From Malachius bipustulatus (lineage: Eukaryota; Arthropoda; Insecta; Coleoptera; Melyridae): a stretch of DNA of 64,000 bases. Under the pieces are notes generated by a model. The model did no database searches. It was not told where the DNA came from and was given only the letters and a program-made list of their open reading frames with translations. The stretch's first letter is position 1, and the number at the start of each line of letters is the position of its first letter. The translations under genes were made by a program, and so were the position numbers. Shown here in pieces: positions 1 through 12,012 of this stretch. The stretch spans positions 24,983,144 to 25,047,143 of the forward strand of contig OU342634.1 of NCBI GenBank assembly GCA_910589415.1, written 5' to 3'.

Positions 1-950
1 GGGATATAGTTATGCATTTCAAAAGCAAACAGTGGCTTTTTGGAAATCATCCTGTAAATATAGGTGTTAAATCGAAAATTTTAAAACTGTTTCGAGGTGA
101 GACATCAAAGCTTTAAAATTTGCTCATCAAAACTTACAAGAAAATTTTATTTGGAAATCGAGGGTACGAAAGCCGCCGAGTGATTCTGCACGTCTTCACA
201 TATCACTATTTTTTTTAGTCTCGTTCCAATAAGGCAGTAAAATAAAGGATAAGGCTGCTGACACGCGAAAACAAAATCGAAATCCCTTGAAAATTTTGTA
301 ATTCCCAATCAAACTCGGACAAAATTTTATGGTGCGACACTTTCATTTGTGCGTAGTATTTAATACGGAAAACTTAGCTCAAAAAGCGGTGACTAAACTA
401 AGTGCCATCTAGCGGTTCGGGGCGCACCTAACAACGATGTAAACAATTATTAATTTCGCTCACTTCACTCTAAATAATAAATAATAGTAAAAATTACTCA
501 AAATTACTTCAGCGGGGTTGTGTAAATTGTTTCAAAGAAATCAATCCAATTCGCATACGCATAGTAATTTAGGTGCTAAGTCAGCCCAAACGAATAGATG
601 TCACTAGTCGCAGTGTTGTCGACCAAATGCATGTATTTCAGTGTAAAATAAGTAAGTTACTTATTTTATTTGGTAAAAAATAATTGGAATGACAAAGGTA
701 TAGTAACTCCTACGCGGAATACACAACAGTTTGGCAACGAGGATTCTTTTTTTACTGCTGAATTGCTGAGTAAATAAATACATACCTGCAAATTCGATTA
801 AGTATTAATTATTATATTATCAACCATAAGTTTTGCAAGTTGCTGCACAAACTGGCGGGAGGAAATACAACTGCTGGTGGTTATTGCTGATGCTGCTTCT
901 ACGAGTTCTATGACTACAACTACAATAATACAGAAAGCATATGTTCCAAA
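1..950. other. AT-rich flank, possible gypsy leader
   Basis: There is no credible ORF here. The last part precedes gag remnants of a gypsy relic, and TTGGCAACGAGGATTC near 730-746 resembles the sequence that often follows the 5' LTR of insect gypsy elements. A short TGTTG...CAACA interval (about 614-727) might be the LTR end. Without a matching 3' LTR in the window the boundary is not established. Confidence 0.3.
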
Positions 951-954
951 ATTG

Positions 955-3790
955 GATCATTCGATAACCTGATTCAATGGCCTAGATGGGTTGACAGATT
1001 GGAAGATGCCTTCAAGTTATTCAAAATACCGGAAGACCGGCAAATCTTTTACTTGCCACATTATATTAGGTCCTGAATATTATTGTATAGCCCCTTGCCA
1101 GCTAGCCCCTTCAAAACCAAATGAGAAGACGTACAAGGATCTTGCAATTATAATGACAAATAGCCACGAACCTAATGAGGAAAATTACCGTTTTCACTTG
1201 CGAAAACAATGCGAAGGAGAACCAATATGAAACTTTGTTGACGCCCTTCGAAAGTTGTCAGTCAAATGTAAATTTGGTGATTACTTAAAGACTGTGTTGC
1301 GAAACCAACTAGTTTTTGGGCTCAGACTCAGAAGTGAGAAGATACAGAGCAGATTGCTGAAGACCCAAAACCTCACTTTGGATAAGGCGTTGGAGATTGC
1401 CATGAGCATGGAACTTTCGGCAAGAGAGGCAGCCCTAACTACATAATCGTTCTGGTCAGATTGGTGCGTTTTTAGTGAAGGACAAGAAGAAAATTACAAA
1501 TAATAAAACAGTAAATTAGACTAAAAATCAACGGGATAATCAAAAGTCTTGTTTCAGATGCGGTTCATCCAGCCATATATGGCAAACAAATGTGATAAAA
1601 AGAACGTCATTTGTAACTTTTGTAGCACAAAAGGTAATTTGAAAATAGTTTGTATGAAAAAGAATAAGGGTATGAAGGAAAACGTAAATTTACTGGATAT
1701 GCATCCATGCACTGGTAAGTTCACATTTAAAGGTTTTTTTAATGAAGTTCCGGTAGAGTGGAGCTAGATAGCGGTGCAGGTGTCTCTCTAATGGGTGCTA
1801 GACAATTTGTGGGACTATTTCCAAACGCAGAGATCAAAAGATCTTACATTAAATTGAAGTCATATTGCCAGCGTTCTATACGTCATAAGGGTGACAATAT
1901 TTGTCTTGTTAGGTCGGGTGGAATACAGAAAATATTGCCACTTCACATAGTTTCGGACAAGGGCGAGGAATTAATTGGGAGAAATTGGATAGGGAGTTTG
2001 CAACAGAATTGCAAATTCCTGTTGAGGATTTTGAAACTAATGCGGTGCGAAATCTGTATGCTTTGAAATTGAAAAGCTAATAAAAAGATTTGGTCCAATT
2101 TTTACCGGTACGGTACAGTGAGGAAACTTAACGGAATTCGAGCTAGGTAAAAGTTGAAGGATAGTGTGACACTGGTATTTGTTAAAGCATGGCCAGTACC
2201 CTTTGATTTACTGCAAAAAAATAGAGTGTATGAGCTAGATTTGTTAGTTAAAGAGCGTATTCTATAAAAAATTATTTTTAAAAATTATATTCAGAATGGG
2301 CTTCACCATCAAAGATTGAAGCTATAGAACAAATGTGTAGGCCGTGTAATAAAAAAGAAGTACGGGCGATGTTGGGGCTTATAAATTAGTACAGTAAATT
2401 TTTGGAAGATGCAAGTACAATTCTTTATCCTTTAAATGAATTGCTTCGAGACGATGCTCCTTTTGGATGGGACAGAAAATGTCAGGAAGCCTAAAGAAAT
2501 TGAAAGCAATAATGAGGTTAGATGATTTTTTGATACAACTCGATCAAAAATTGCCATTAGTTTTGTGTACAGATGCAAGTCCATATGGGGGGGAGTGCAG
2601 TCTTGGTTCATACAGTGACCTTAAAACCGAATAATCTAGGACTTTGAAACAAAAACTAAATCAAATGTAATGAATTTTGCCACTTTTTAACGTAAAACTA
2701 ATCTGTCAAATGCCAAAGATGACGTTGCAGTCACTGTCAACTTCAAAATTTTTACCGGTATTATGGGGGGTCGTGTGAGACCTCATTTTAAAGATAAAAT
2801 GAGGTAAAATTTAAAGTAGAAAAATTCGGTTATCTACACAAAATTATGTTAGATTGACATTATTGACCAGTCGGTTCAGAATTTAAGGAAAATGGGGAGT
2901 ACTATACCATGCCATTTAAAAAAATTAAGTTGACAGCGACTGCGACATTTGACTGATTAGTTTTACGTCAAAAAGTAGTAAAATTCATGACATTTGTTAT
3001 CTCATTCGGTAAAAAATTTAAGGTCAGGGGGGACTTATTAACGTCCTTACTGTATACGCCAGGCGGGAAAGAAAGTTCGATTTGCGTTGTCTCACAAACG
3101 CTGACAAAATCTCGAATTTTGTAAATATTCGTAAATTGACAAAGGAAGCTTACGCGATAGTATTTGGTGTAAAAAATCTATCAGTAACCTTTTATGTAGG
3201 AAGTTCACTATGTACACATATTGTAGACCCTTGATGATGCAGATTTTCGCATCTAATAAGGGATGGCCTGCGTGTTCTTGCTGCGAGTCGACTGCAACAT
3301 TAAACGCATTCTTTTTGCAAGATTTTCGTTACGATATCAGATACAAAAATAAGAAATTAAACGAGGATGCGCAGATGCACTGTCAACTGATTGGCCTTCC
3401 TCTCGACAGATCTGACCTTTAGAGTTCCATCTGGATGAATCTGATATTTCTCAAGTTAATCAAATCTCAATGCTTCCTATAGGAGTATAACAAATTGCCC
3501 AGGAAACTCGAGTGGATAAGGCATTAAAGCCTTTAGTAAAATCTCTAAGGGAAGGAACTGAATTGAAAGCAGATTTGCATTTCAATGTAGACCAATTAGA
3601 ACTACGTTTGCAACAAGGTTGCATATTATGTATCTATTCGTTCTTGTGGATGCTTTTTCAAAACGGCCGGAAGTATTCATCATGAATAAGCTAATAGTGG
3701 AGTCAAATTATTAGATTTTTACTTCGGAAAAATTGACGGAAGAGGTAGCTTTTTACTGAACATTTGTGAAGATACCGTAGAGCCATAGCT
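955..3790 (+). pseudogene. Decayed Ty3/gypsy retrotransposon (gag-pol relic)
   Basis: Broken frames run in the order of a gypsy element. Gag-like segments lie at 991-1446, including a segment near 1270-1420 that resembles the C-terminal part of K02A2.6-type gypsy gag. A CFRCGSSSH zinc-knuckle start is near 1552, and a protease-like LDSGAGVSLM at about 1761. An RT N-terminal stretch with a degraded proline-containing motif runs to about 2300 and reaches an EWASP motif. This joins directly to the sequence that normally follows RT (KIEAI, then MLGLIN and YSKFLEDA), so about 160 residues of the RT core with the YxDD box are missing. RNase H pieces are at 2490-2610 and 3055-3420, split by an inserted element. 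An integrase-like segment (LVDAFSKRPEV) lies near 3640-3690. Many stops and frameshifts show it is dead. Family placement is from motif order. Confidence 0.75.
2613..3052. mobile_element. 440-bp fold-back MITE inside the gypsy RNase H region
   Basis: The segment begins CAGTGACCTTA and ends in the near complement GTCCTTACTG, with TA on both sides (2611-2612 and 3053-3054). The arms are imperfect inverted repeats through most of the element: the block around TTTTTAACGTAAAACTAATC near 2685-2705 returns inverted near 2950-2975. It has no ORF. TA target and CAGT ends fit a non-autonomous Tc1/mariner-type element. The RNase H reading resumes directly after it, so it inserted into an existing gypsy copy. 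Confidence 0.65.
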
Positions 3791-3807
3791 CGACTATTTA
3801 TTCAATA

Positions 3808-4460
3808 TACAGGGTGATTCAGTCATGATGCATTTTTTTTACCTTAATACGCATCGATCTAACTCCTATAGTGTGATCGGAAAATTGATGGTTTGGGAGT
3901 TATTATCTTCATTTAAGTATATTTCCTGAAGAATCTGATTTTCCAAAGACAGTGTGTCATGCTAGCTTAACAGCTCGGTTTAGCTTAGTGAAATTTTCCA
4001 AAGATGTAGTCAAATAATGAGTCTATCACATCGTCTGTAAACTTCCCCAATGCAAGGGACACAATTAGAAAAAAATATATAAGTATTTCATAAAAAAAAT
4101 ATTGAAGCAGAAAAATTTTCTTTTACTTAACAACGCTCCTGTTAAAAATTTTGGGGGGTAATTTATTTTTGGCACATGTTTCAAAAACTTCTCTGTTCAA
4201 TTGGCAATCTACCCTACAAATTTCATTCAGCTAGCCTTTACATACATAGAGTTCCATAATATTAATGGGCAAAAGGAAAAAGGAGATATTTAATCTTCAG
4301 ATGCAATTAAGTACATGTCGCAGCATTGTAAACAGTTTTTAAATGTAAAATATTGATAGAACAAAAAACAAAATGGACATCAACAGCACTCGTCATATTA
4401 ATTATTGTTCGAAATGACCCCCCCCCCCAGCCGCAATACACATACGACATCTTCTTAAAA
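3808..4460. mobile_element. Remnant of a TATACAGGGTG-ended Tc1/mariner-like element
   Basis: A left end (ATATACAGGGTGATTC) lies at 3808-3823. Near 4404-4450 the minus strand resembles the transposase C-terminus found at 4725-4760: both share ATTGTTCGAAATG followed by a C-rich stretch. A C run sits at 4418-4428. No matching right end is seen, so the boundary is approximate and the element is probably truncated. Confidence 0.45.
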
Positions 4461-4539
4461 AATTAAATTAAAATTTTATAATTTAAAAAATTAAATTATA
4501 AATTAAGTACAATAAGCCCTTTTGTATATGATTTGAAGA

Positions 4540-5251
4540 TATACAGGGTGTTCTACAAGCTCTATGACAAACTTTGACAGATGGTATAGGTTGCTTGATT
4601 TTAAACATATTTTTTTTGATAAACATGGGTCCGATTCGTTTTTGTTTAGAAGTTACAAGCATTTAACCTTTATTAACAATCAACAATAAAAATTTAAATT
4701 AAATGATAATCACAAAACTTAAGACTATAAAAATTGTTCGAAATGTCCACCCTCAGCTTGAATGCAAGCCTCACATCGACGAATTAAAGATTCGGTCACT
4801 CGAAGAATGAGATTTGGATCATTTCTTATTTGGTTAGCTGCATCTTGAATTCTTTCAAGTAACTGCTGATGGGTAGCGATTTCAACATGGTAGACCAGCT
4901 GCTTCATGTGTCCCCATAAATAAAAATCCAGAGGATTCAGATCGGGAGAACGAGGTGGCCATGATATTGGACCTCCTTTTGACCTATCCATTTATTCGGG
5001 AAATGTTCATTTAGCCAAGCAGCAACTTGTCTTCCTCTATGTGGTGGTGCACCGTCATGCTGATACCACATATTTTGAATAATATTGAGTTGCACGTCAT
5101 CAATAAACTCTAAAAGGTCGTGTTCTAAGAATGCTTGTAACTTCTAAACAAAAACGAATCGGACCCATGTTTATTAAAAAAAATATGTTTAAAATCAAGC
5201 AACCTACCATCTGTCAAAGTTTGTCATAGAGCTTGTAGAACACCCTGTATA
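4540..5251 (-). mobile_element. Deleted Tc1/mariner-like element with about 125-bp TIRs
   Basis: TATACAGGGTGTTCTACAAG at 4540 is matched by its reverse complement ending at 5251. The inverted repeats are nearly identical for about 120-125 bp, up to GAAGTTACAAGCATT. Between them is only the C-terminal half of a transposase on the minus strand, so the element is an internal-deletion derivative that kept its ends and the 3' part of the gene. Confidence 0.85.
4725..5120 (-). pseudogene. Truncated Tc1/mariner-type transposase, C-terminal half
   Basis: On the minus strand, about 5120 to 4991 gives NMWYQHDGAPPHRGRQVAAW, the second catalytic Asp region of a DDE/D transposase. A frameshift near 4990-5000 leads into an 88-residue frame with the third catalytic motif SPDLNPLDFYLWG and the end EGGHFEQFL. 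The N-terminal DNA-binding region and the first catalytic Asp are missing. It resembles the intact transposase at 35336-36439 (SPDLTPLDFYLWG; QNGGHIENIL) and probably belongs to the same broad family. Confidence 0.8.
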
Positions 5252-6728
5252 GGCTGGAAGTTCTGCCTAAGAATTTTTTCAATTCCTCGAAAATAGCTTC
5301 AAGCCCTTGAAAGTAGCTTGAAAGCCTTTGTTAATGTCTTTTTTCTCAAATATCTTGCCGCTGAGAATCAATTCGATAAAAATCGCGAGGCAAAAGTTCG
5401 ATTCAAAAATTTAAGAATCGCCCCTGAAAAGATCGATTCCTTTGAGAATCGATTTAAATCGCACATCCCTATACAAGACACAGTCTTCCGTCCTCCCAGC
5501 AGCATGATGCGAATTGCGAGTTGCAACTCGCAAGAATATTCGCACATTTTTGTTTTAAAGTATGTTTCTTCTGTCTTCCTTTATTAAAGAGCTTTGGAAA
5601 TGTGAATGAAAAAGGGCTTCAATTCCTTTTACGGGCTTTATAAGTCCTTAAGAGCTCTGAAAGCCCTCAAAAGAAATTGAAGCTCTTTTTTGAATTCACA
5701 ATTCCAAAGTTTTTTATAAAGGAATAATTCAAGCCCAAAGCCACAAGCCTTCGTTTTAAAAAGTTTAAAAAGGGCTTCAAGCCCTGGAATTGAAACGGTA
5801 AGTTTATGGCATAAAGAATAGAAACAGGTTTATTTTTAAAAATTTGACACCCTGTAGCTAGACAACGTCCCTATAATTTTGACCTCTACTTAAAGGCAAA
5901 TACCTATACCGGCGCTAAGAACAGATCGTTTGCTAAAGAATTTTATAAAGCTCTAATCAGCAAGTAGCCTTTCAGCCAGACGAGGTTTAATTTCAATTTA
6001 TCCTAATTTATCCAATGCTTCGCAACCTCCGAGGAACTCAATCTGGAAATTTGTAAAGTGAAATCAAGATAAATGAAATTATTGCAATAAACCTTCTTAA
6101 ATGTTCATAAAGATTAATTTTCCGGCCTTTCAAAACTCCATTACTCGTTTGGAGATGATTTTCTCCTTCAAAGTAATATGAATCGACTCTAATTTAATAT
6201 ATCGGGTGTCCCGGTTTTATATCGGAGCTCCGCGGCTAATTATTTTCGCTTTTAATCGCGACTTTTTACATCTAGAAGAGGAGACGATTAATAATAAGTT
6301 ATTCAAATTGACTGCTTTTATTCAGTCGGGCTGAAAGTTTTTCTTCTAATTCCATCTGGAATTTCCTTTATAACCTCCGCCGAGACCTGCAGGGTCAAAG
6401 GGGAATTGGGGGATGAAAAACAAGCTCTCGGTATTTAAATCGGCCTTTAAATGCCTTTTCCGTACAGAGATGCCGTTTTCTTTGTTTCTTTCATCCCTTT
6501 ATTAGAGGTTTCATTAATTCCCCACAGAGTGAGCTTTTTTATACATTTTTGTCTTATATTAGAACTACTAACGATAATATGTACTTGCTGAAAATTAGTC
6601 GAAATAACGTGTTAAAAATGGACATCTTATACTTGATAACTTTTGTTATTTACCCGGTGGTTCAATGCCATTGTTTTATATCAACATATATACCTAATTC
6701 AAGTGTGTCGAGGTCAGTTATGTCTATA
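5252..6728. other. No gene; GGGCTT/AAGCCC-rich repeat debris
   Basis: From about 5270 to 5800 the hexamers GGGCTT and AAGCCC recur many times on both strands, giving small inverted repeats such as GGGCTTCAAGCCC near 5775. A cluster of GAATCGATT-like words lies at 5395-5465. The part from 5800 to 6728 has no recognised feature except a diverged TATCGGGTGTCCCGG near 6200. Confidence 0.4.
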
Positions 6729-8145
6729 TATACAGGGTGATTGATTGAAACGCCACATTAGAAAAAGTTCGTCATCCAAATGATCTATAGGAATCTGAAA
6801 TTTGGAACTTAGGCAACATACCTAATGTTGCCTAGTCAAAATGAAATATTACCAAGATGGCAGCACATTTAAAAATGGCGAAAGCAATGGGACACCCCAT
6901 ATATTGCATTTTCAGATTGTCTGAGAAAATATAATTGATTAGGCTATGAGTTATAAGCAAGTGAAAATCGCGATTTTCTAACTTTAAACCCATTTACCAG
7001 GAAAACGGCCCAAAATATCAAAAAACGACTTACATGTCCCTATCTTTACTTTTTATACGGCATCCAATTATGCAGTTGAAATGTTTATACAAGGTGGTGA
7101 AAATTATCAGATTTTTCATCACCCTTATTTATACCGAACAACATAAAAAAACAATATGGCGGTCATAAGAAAAACGAAAATTGACTATGAAAACTCCGAG
7201 ATATAGTCGGCTTTGAAAATTTTTGAAACGTCAGATGGGTAACTCTTGCCGACTTATGTAAGCATACAAAAATAGTTATTTATTATACAAGAGAAAAAGG
7301 TGATAGATTTTAGCTCGAGATGTGATTTCGTCCCCGACGCGTTAGCGGAGGGGACAAACACATCGAGAGCTAACATCGCACTTTTTTCTTGTGTGTAATA
7401 TACAATTTTTTTCTGCGAGAAGAAAATATCAGTGTTAGAATGTCGAAAAACGTAGTTAGATAACTGAAAATTATGTCGGAAAAATGATTTATGTTAAACT
7501 TGGATTTTCAAACTATCTTTTATCGTAATTGACGTTGCCTGGGTAACGAAACGATTTAATTACATAAACGTCATATTAATGTAATTAAAATTGAAGACAG
7601 TTGTTTTGCAAAGATTCTTGTTAGTTTTCGATGAGTGAATTTAATAATATGGATAGTGATTATTATGAAAATTCCCTTAATAATTGCCATTTGGATAATA
7701 AGGTAACTTTCCTTTACGTATATTTTATATAAATTTAATGATATCTGAGTGTTAATAGTAGCTATACCTAAGCCGCCATTTCGAGGAAAAAAGTACTCAT
7801 TTTTTTCCCTGCTAATTTATTTTTCCCCGATAAGATGCAGCTCATATAATGAAGCATTTTTCTACCTGTCAACGGGGAAAAAATGTCAAACTTTTAACCC
7901 GTCGCAGAACAAAATTTATTATTAATCTCCAATAATAAAAAAGATGTGTCAAAAATTAAAAATCTGGATTTTTCAGTTTTTTCAGGATATTTCAGGAACG
8001 GTCACAGATATTTTGTATGCCTTGACTGATTCGAAATGGCCACAAAATTGCGCATCTTTTGTCGAGTTTAACCGACCCTGTATCTCTTAGCGTTCAGGAG
8101 ATAGTAATATAGAGAAGGATATATAGTATGGTGCACCCTGTATAA
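6729..8145. mobile_element. Tc1/mariner-like element remnants
   Basis: A left end TATACAGGGTGATTG lies at about 6729. The following 170 bp resembles the inverted repeat of the DD41D element at 34561: both contain GGCAACATA and then AAGATGGC(A/G)GCACATTT with AAAATGGCGAAAG. A right-type end GTGCACCCTGTATA lies near 8131-8144, but its subterminal sequence does not match the left end, so these may be two different broken elements. Around 7020-7125 is a segment related to the sequence that flanks the hAT-like insertion at 22.98-25.57 kb. Confidence 0.5.
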
Positions 8146-8442
8146 AGAGACAGAAATTCAGGTAAAAGCAGCAGATGCTTGCCGGCTGTTTTGGGAATTG
8201 ACCTAAAATTGACTCTTCTTGGTGTCTATCTTATCTTCCCCAATACGAAACCCGAGTATTGACGGGGATTCAGATTGGAAATAAAGTGAAAGAGCGGTAT
8301 TGACGTTCTTTTGCCGCCCCTTTTTGCTAGCTGTTAGTTGGATTCGAACGAGGACTCAGGTGGTGTGAAGAACTGATTCGCATCCCTGATCCAATTATTC
8401 TGACTTAGCATAGACTGACTGACCCCCTTGACCGCCTAATAC

Positions 8443-8697
8443 ACTATAGAAGTATTGACTCAGTGGATTAGATGGGCAAACAAAAGTCGGCATCCAATAT
8501 TTCGAACGAGAATTGATCGCTCGTAATACGGTGACGATTTCCATCCAGCCCACTCACGCTATCCGCACCCCGCCGTCTAACCCACTGAAGGTATTGAGTT
8601 AGACTAACAAACAAAAATCCATATCCGGTATTTCAAACGAGTAGTGATTGTTCGTAAAACACGGTGACAATTTTCGTCCAGTCCGAGTGCGGGGTAA
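8443..8697. repeat. Diverged tandem duplication, unit about 140 bp
   Basis: The stretch from ACTATAGAAGTATTGACT to CATCCAGCCC (8443-8560) is echoed at 8583-8690 by CACTGAAGGTATTGAGTT to CGTCCAGTCC. The words AAACAAAA, TATTTC(G/A)AACGAG and ACGGTGAC fall at matching positions. The copies differ at many sites, so the duplication is old. No ORF is associated. Confidence 0.55.
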
Positions 8698-8756
8698 ATT
8701 AAATCAATCTTTTGATAGGAAAGAATTTTCTCCCTTGAACGATCATAGGTTTCCTG

Positions 8757-9239
8757 TATATACAGGTGTCCGGTAAGTACCTCCTAATCTCTCGCGAGCA
8801 TACAGGGGAGGTCAAAAAAAACCTAGTCTGTCATAAAAAAAAATTCCTAAAGTGTCCCCAAACGGAGATATGGAGCCCTAAAAGGGTGCCCCGCAATTTA
8901 CTTTTTTGGCTCTAACTTTTGAACCGACCTGTATAATGTGATGAAATTTTTATTTTTTATAGAGGCCATAAAGACTCATTAAACCATATTAGAGTGGATG
9001 TTTGACGTCCTAAAGGAAGTCAGGAACGGACTTACCACCCCACTCATTATGTCAAAGTTTTGACAGGTGTTATTTTACAGAGCTGTAGTAAAAACGTAAA
9101 TTGCGGGGCACCCTTTTAGGGCTCCATATCTCCGTTTGGGGACACTCTAGGAAATTTTTTTTTATGACAGACTAGGTTTTTTTGACCTCCCCTGTATGCT
9201 CCCGAGAGATTAGGAGGTACTTACCGGACACCCTGTATA
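8757..9239. mobile_element. Fold-back MITE with about 145-bp arms
   Basis: The left arm 8757-8901 (TATACAGGTGTCCGGTAAG...) and right arm 9096-9239 (...CTTACCGGACACCCTGTATA) are nearly perfect reverse complements, including the GGGTGCCCCGCAATTTAC block next to the spacer. The spacer of about 194 bp has no ORF. The termini fit the TATACAGGGTGTCC group common in this window. Confidence 0.9.
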
Positions 9240-9348
9240 ATAATAATAAATAATATTTTTATTATTCGCATATTGCGTTTCTTATCGGAACGATAAAAAC
9301 CATTAAAATCATTTAGTTCGTCCGTATTTTTATCCCTTCTTCTTCTTC

Positions 9349-9735
9349 TTAGGACGCCGTCTCCCTACGAAGGTTGGCGATCCAAATGGCTATTGTTGTG
9401 CGGGAAACCGCAGCTCTGAAAATTTCTATGGATGTCTGTCCGAACCATCTACGTAAGTCCCTCAGCCATGAGTTTTGTCTACGACCGACTGATCGTTTTC
9501 CTTCGATCTTTCCTTCTATTATCAGGCGGAGAATCTCATATCGTCTGCCTCTCATGATATGTCCTAGGTACTGCAGCTTTCTCTCCTTGATTGTCGTGAG
9601 GAGTTCTTTGTGTTTACCTATTTGCTGCATAACCTCTATGTTTGTCTTATGTGCCGTTCAAGAAACTCGCAACATTCGCCTGTAGGCGTACATTTCGAAC
9701 GCATCGATTTTCTTTTCTGTGGTTGTATCAATGGT
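9349..9735 (-). pseudogene. C-terminal segment of the same RTE-like ORF
   Basis: After the TAG at the end of the upstream frame the reading continues in frame with TIDTTTEKKIDAFEMYAYRR, a second stop, and then 93 residues containing LQYLGHIMRGRRYEILRLI and GRRQNSWLRDLRRWFG. This is the conserved tail that follows RT in many insect RTE-like elements; its function is not known to me. The two stops make it a pseudogene. Confidence 0.75.
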
Positions 9736-10935
9736 CTAGCTTTCACATCCGTATAGAAGGACAGGGAAGATGTAGCAGCGAAGTAATCTGATCCGGAGGT
9801 CTAGGATGAGGTCCCGGTTTGCCAGAAGTGTCCTCATGTTATTCAGGATTTTCCGTGCTTGCGCAATTCTTGATCTAATTTCGATCTTTGGGTCGCATTG
9901 CTGATTGACGAGTACACCCAGGTATTTTATAGATGGCGCTTGTGTAATGTTCTCTCCATTGATCACTAGAGTAACGGGTCTTGGTGATTTTGAGAATATC
10001 ATCAGTTTGGTCTTGGATGTATTCATATAAAGCCCAGAGTTCTCACTATACTCCACAATAAGGTTCACAAGGGATTGAAGTTCTGTTATACTGCTGGCTA
10101 TCACGACGGTATCATCTGCGTATCGAAGGTTATTTATATTGATTCCATTGATCTTTATGCCTGCATTTGAATTTTCAAGAGCTTCAATGAATATCGCTTC
10201 AGAGTAGAGATTAAAAAGTAGCGGGGATAGTACACATCCTTGTCGCACGCCTCTTTTTATTGCTATCTCTTCCGATGTGGATCCTTCGATTTTGACTGTT
10301 GCTGTTTGGTGCCAATAAAGTTCATTCCGCTCTCCCAGACCATATTTTCCGACATAATCTCCATCATCATTTCTTGATCCGATCTTCGCATTAAAGTCTC
10401 CAAGAATCATTGTAATCTCACCATTTTTTGTTAATTTCAGGGCTTCTTCGAGTTCGGAGTAAAAGTCTTCAACCATGTCATCCGCTTTATCATTGGTTGG
10501 TGCATATGCCTGTATGATATTCAGAACACGGTGAGAAGTTTTTAGCTTTAGTATCATGACTCGTTCTCCCAACGGAATGAAATCCACGACAGACTTTTCT
10601 AATTCGGACGTGATCATGATGGCCACTCCATAACGATGTTCAGGATTATCACCTCCAGAATAATACATGACACCATGTTTGGTTTTTTGTTTTCCTGAGT
10701 CAGGCCATCGTACTTCGCTAAGGCCTAATATTTTGATTTGTAGTCTATTCATCTCTGCATCGACGTTGGTGAGTTTTCCGGTCATGTATAAACTGCGCAC
10801 ATTCCACGTGGCAATTCGTGTTGTTTTGTTATATATTTGGTGTTTGATTATGTTTGACGGGGGGATTCTTAGCACTCTCTCCCCACCTAAGGGGTGCCCC
10901 GGACTGAGGGCCGTGGTTCTGTTCGTACTAGTCAT
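9736..10935 (-). pseudogene. Endonuclease-RT ORF of RTE-like element, with in-frame deletion and nonsense end
   Basis: The 399-residue frame begins with an APE-type endonuclease: RIATWNVRSL near residue 41, LSEVRWPDSG near 73, YAPTND near 144 and GDFNAKIG near 179. At about residue 205 it jumps from GLGERNE to sequence of the middle of RT (VRQGCVLSPLLFN, then LRYADDTVV near 268-276). The N-terminal RT palm with the first catalytic Asp is therefore deleted while the frame stays open. It ends at a TAG right after YGCES, where relatives usually have Trp, so TGG to TAG is the likely cause. The C-terminal part continues after it (9349-9630). The product could cleave DNA in principle but not reverse transcribe. 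Start choice is the first Met before the endonuclease. Confidence 0.8.
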
Positions 10936-11245
10936 TTGGATGGTTTGGAAGTAATATAGTGCAGTAGGAGTTCCGTTTCCTTTCTGTACCGCAGTGCGAA
11001 AACCGGTGAGGCTGTTTCAGCTGCGCTTTTCGCGTCCAAGTTACACACCGTTTTGAGAAGTTTATCTTCCTACGCCATGTTTTGGTACTGATGAAACTGC
11101 TGCCTTTCATCAGGTGCTAGTTTTGGTCCACCCCGAGTATTTCATTTCCTCGGTACCACCTATATCTAGGAGGCGTTCCCCTATCCGCCACCTGGGGAGG
11201 CGTCCGATGGAGGACTAGCAACCTCACACGGGTTTTTTTTATCCC

Positions 11246-12012
11246 GATCGGAATTTAATCTTGAAATCCATGTTCCCCAGTTATTATAGGTTGATAATAT
11301 TATAAATTTGATAATATAGGGCATTTTAAAATCAGATCTGTAATTAACGTTTGTGTAACCGGACCCTTATCTCACGACTGTCGGCGATTGCAGCCTGCCG
11401 GTGCTAGCTGCCAGGGAGTATCTATCTAGACTACGTTCACGCGCAATTTCAAATGTTTTATATTACAATATTATTACACGAATAGTAATAATTTTCTCGA
11501 GATAAAAGTCTCGACGACCTCTTTACCAAAAATTTCGTGTGTAGATTCACCGACATTTTGTTTACGCAAAGGAAATTTTTTAGAGCGCAGGTCATAGGTA
11601 TGCAAATACATGCAGGTCGGAGATGACGTATAGGTGCCGCGCGCAGATAATGCTAAAATATTGGCAAATAGCTTCCAGTTAACATGACGTGACCCTTCGC
11701 TGATTAGGGAATGGCTAGAACACGGAGGCTGGAAAGCTAGAAGCGACGGTACGGATAAAAGAAAGGCGTAGGTGTCGAGCGTGAGAACAGCGCGTGTCTC
11801 TCCATGAGCGATATAAATCTCAATATTGAAAATGTATAAGTATAATAAATATAAGAAATTGCGAATTAATACACTTCATATCTTGTCGTTCTCGCCTGAA
11901 CTAAGCCAACTACCTAATCACCTAAAATATCAGCAATTAATAACTAACTCGGTCAATTTATACGAAAGTGTTTTTGCGGTAATAATCACCAGATTAATAT
12001 CAACTTGTGCCT
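11246..12012. other. No gene recognised; 5' flank of the LTR element
   Basis: This interval has short spurious frames only. GCCT at 12009-12012 is the left copy of the target duplication of the LTR retrotransposon that starts at 12013. The segment 11340-11830 is less AT-rich than its surroundings and might be an old LTR or untranslated part of another element, but I see no diagnostic site. Confidence 0.4.

Larger units (their letters stand above)
9335..11245 (-). mobile_element. RTE-like non-LTR retrotransposon, internally deleted
   Basis: The minus strand carries a 5' untranslated leader (about 11245-10936), an endonuclease-RT ORF (10935-9736) and a C-terminal segment (to 9349). It ends in a short (AAG)n-type tail at about 9351-9336. 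There are no LTRs. Endonuclease then RT with a C-terminal LGHIMRG...RRQNSWLRDLR segment fits RTE-like insect elements annotated near craniofacial development protein 2. Confidence 0.8.
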
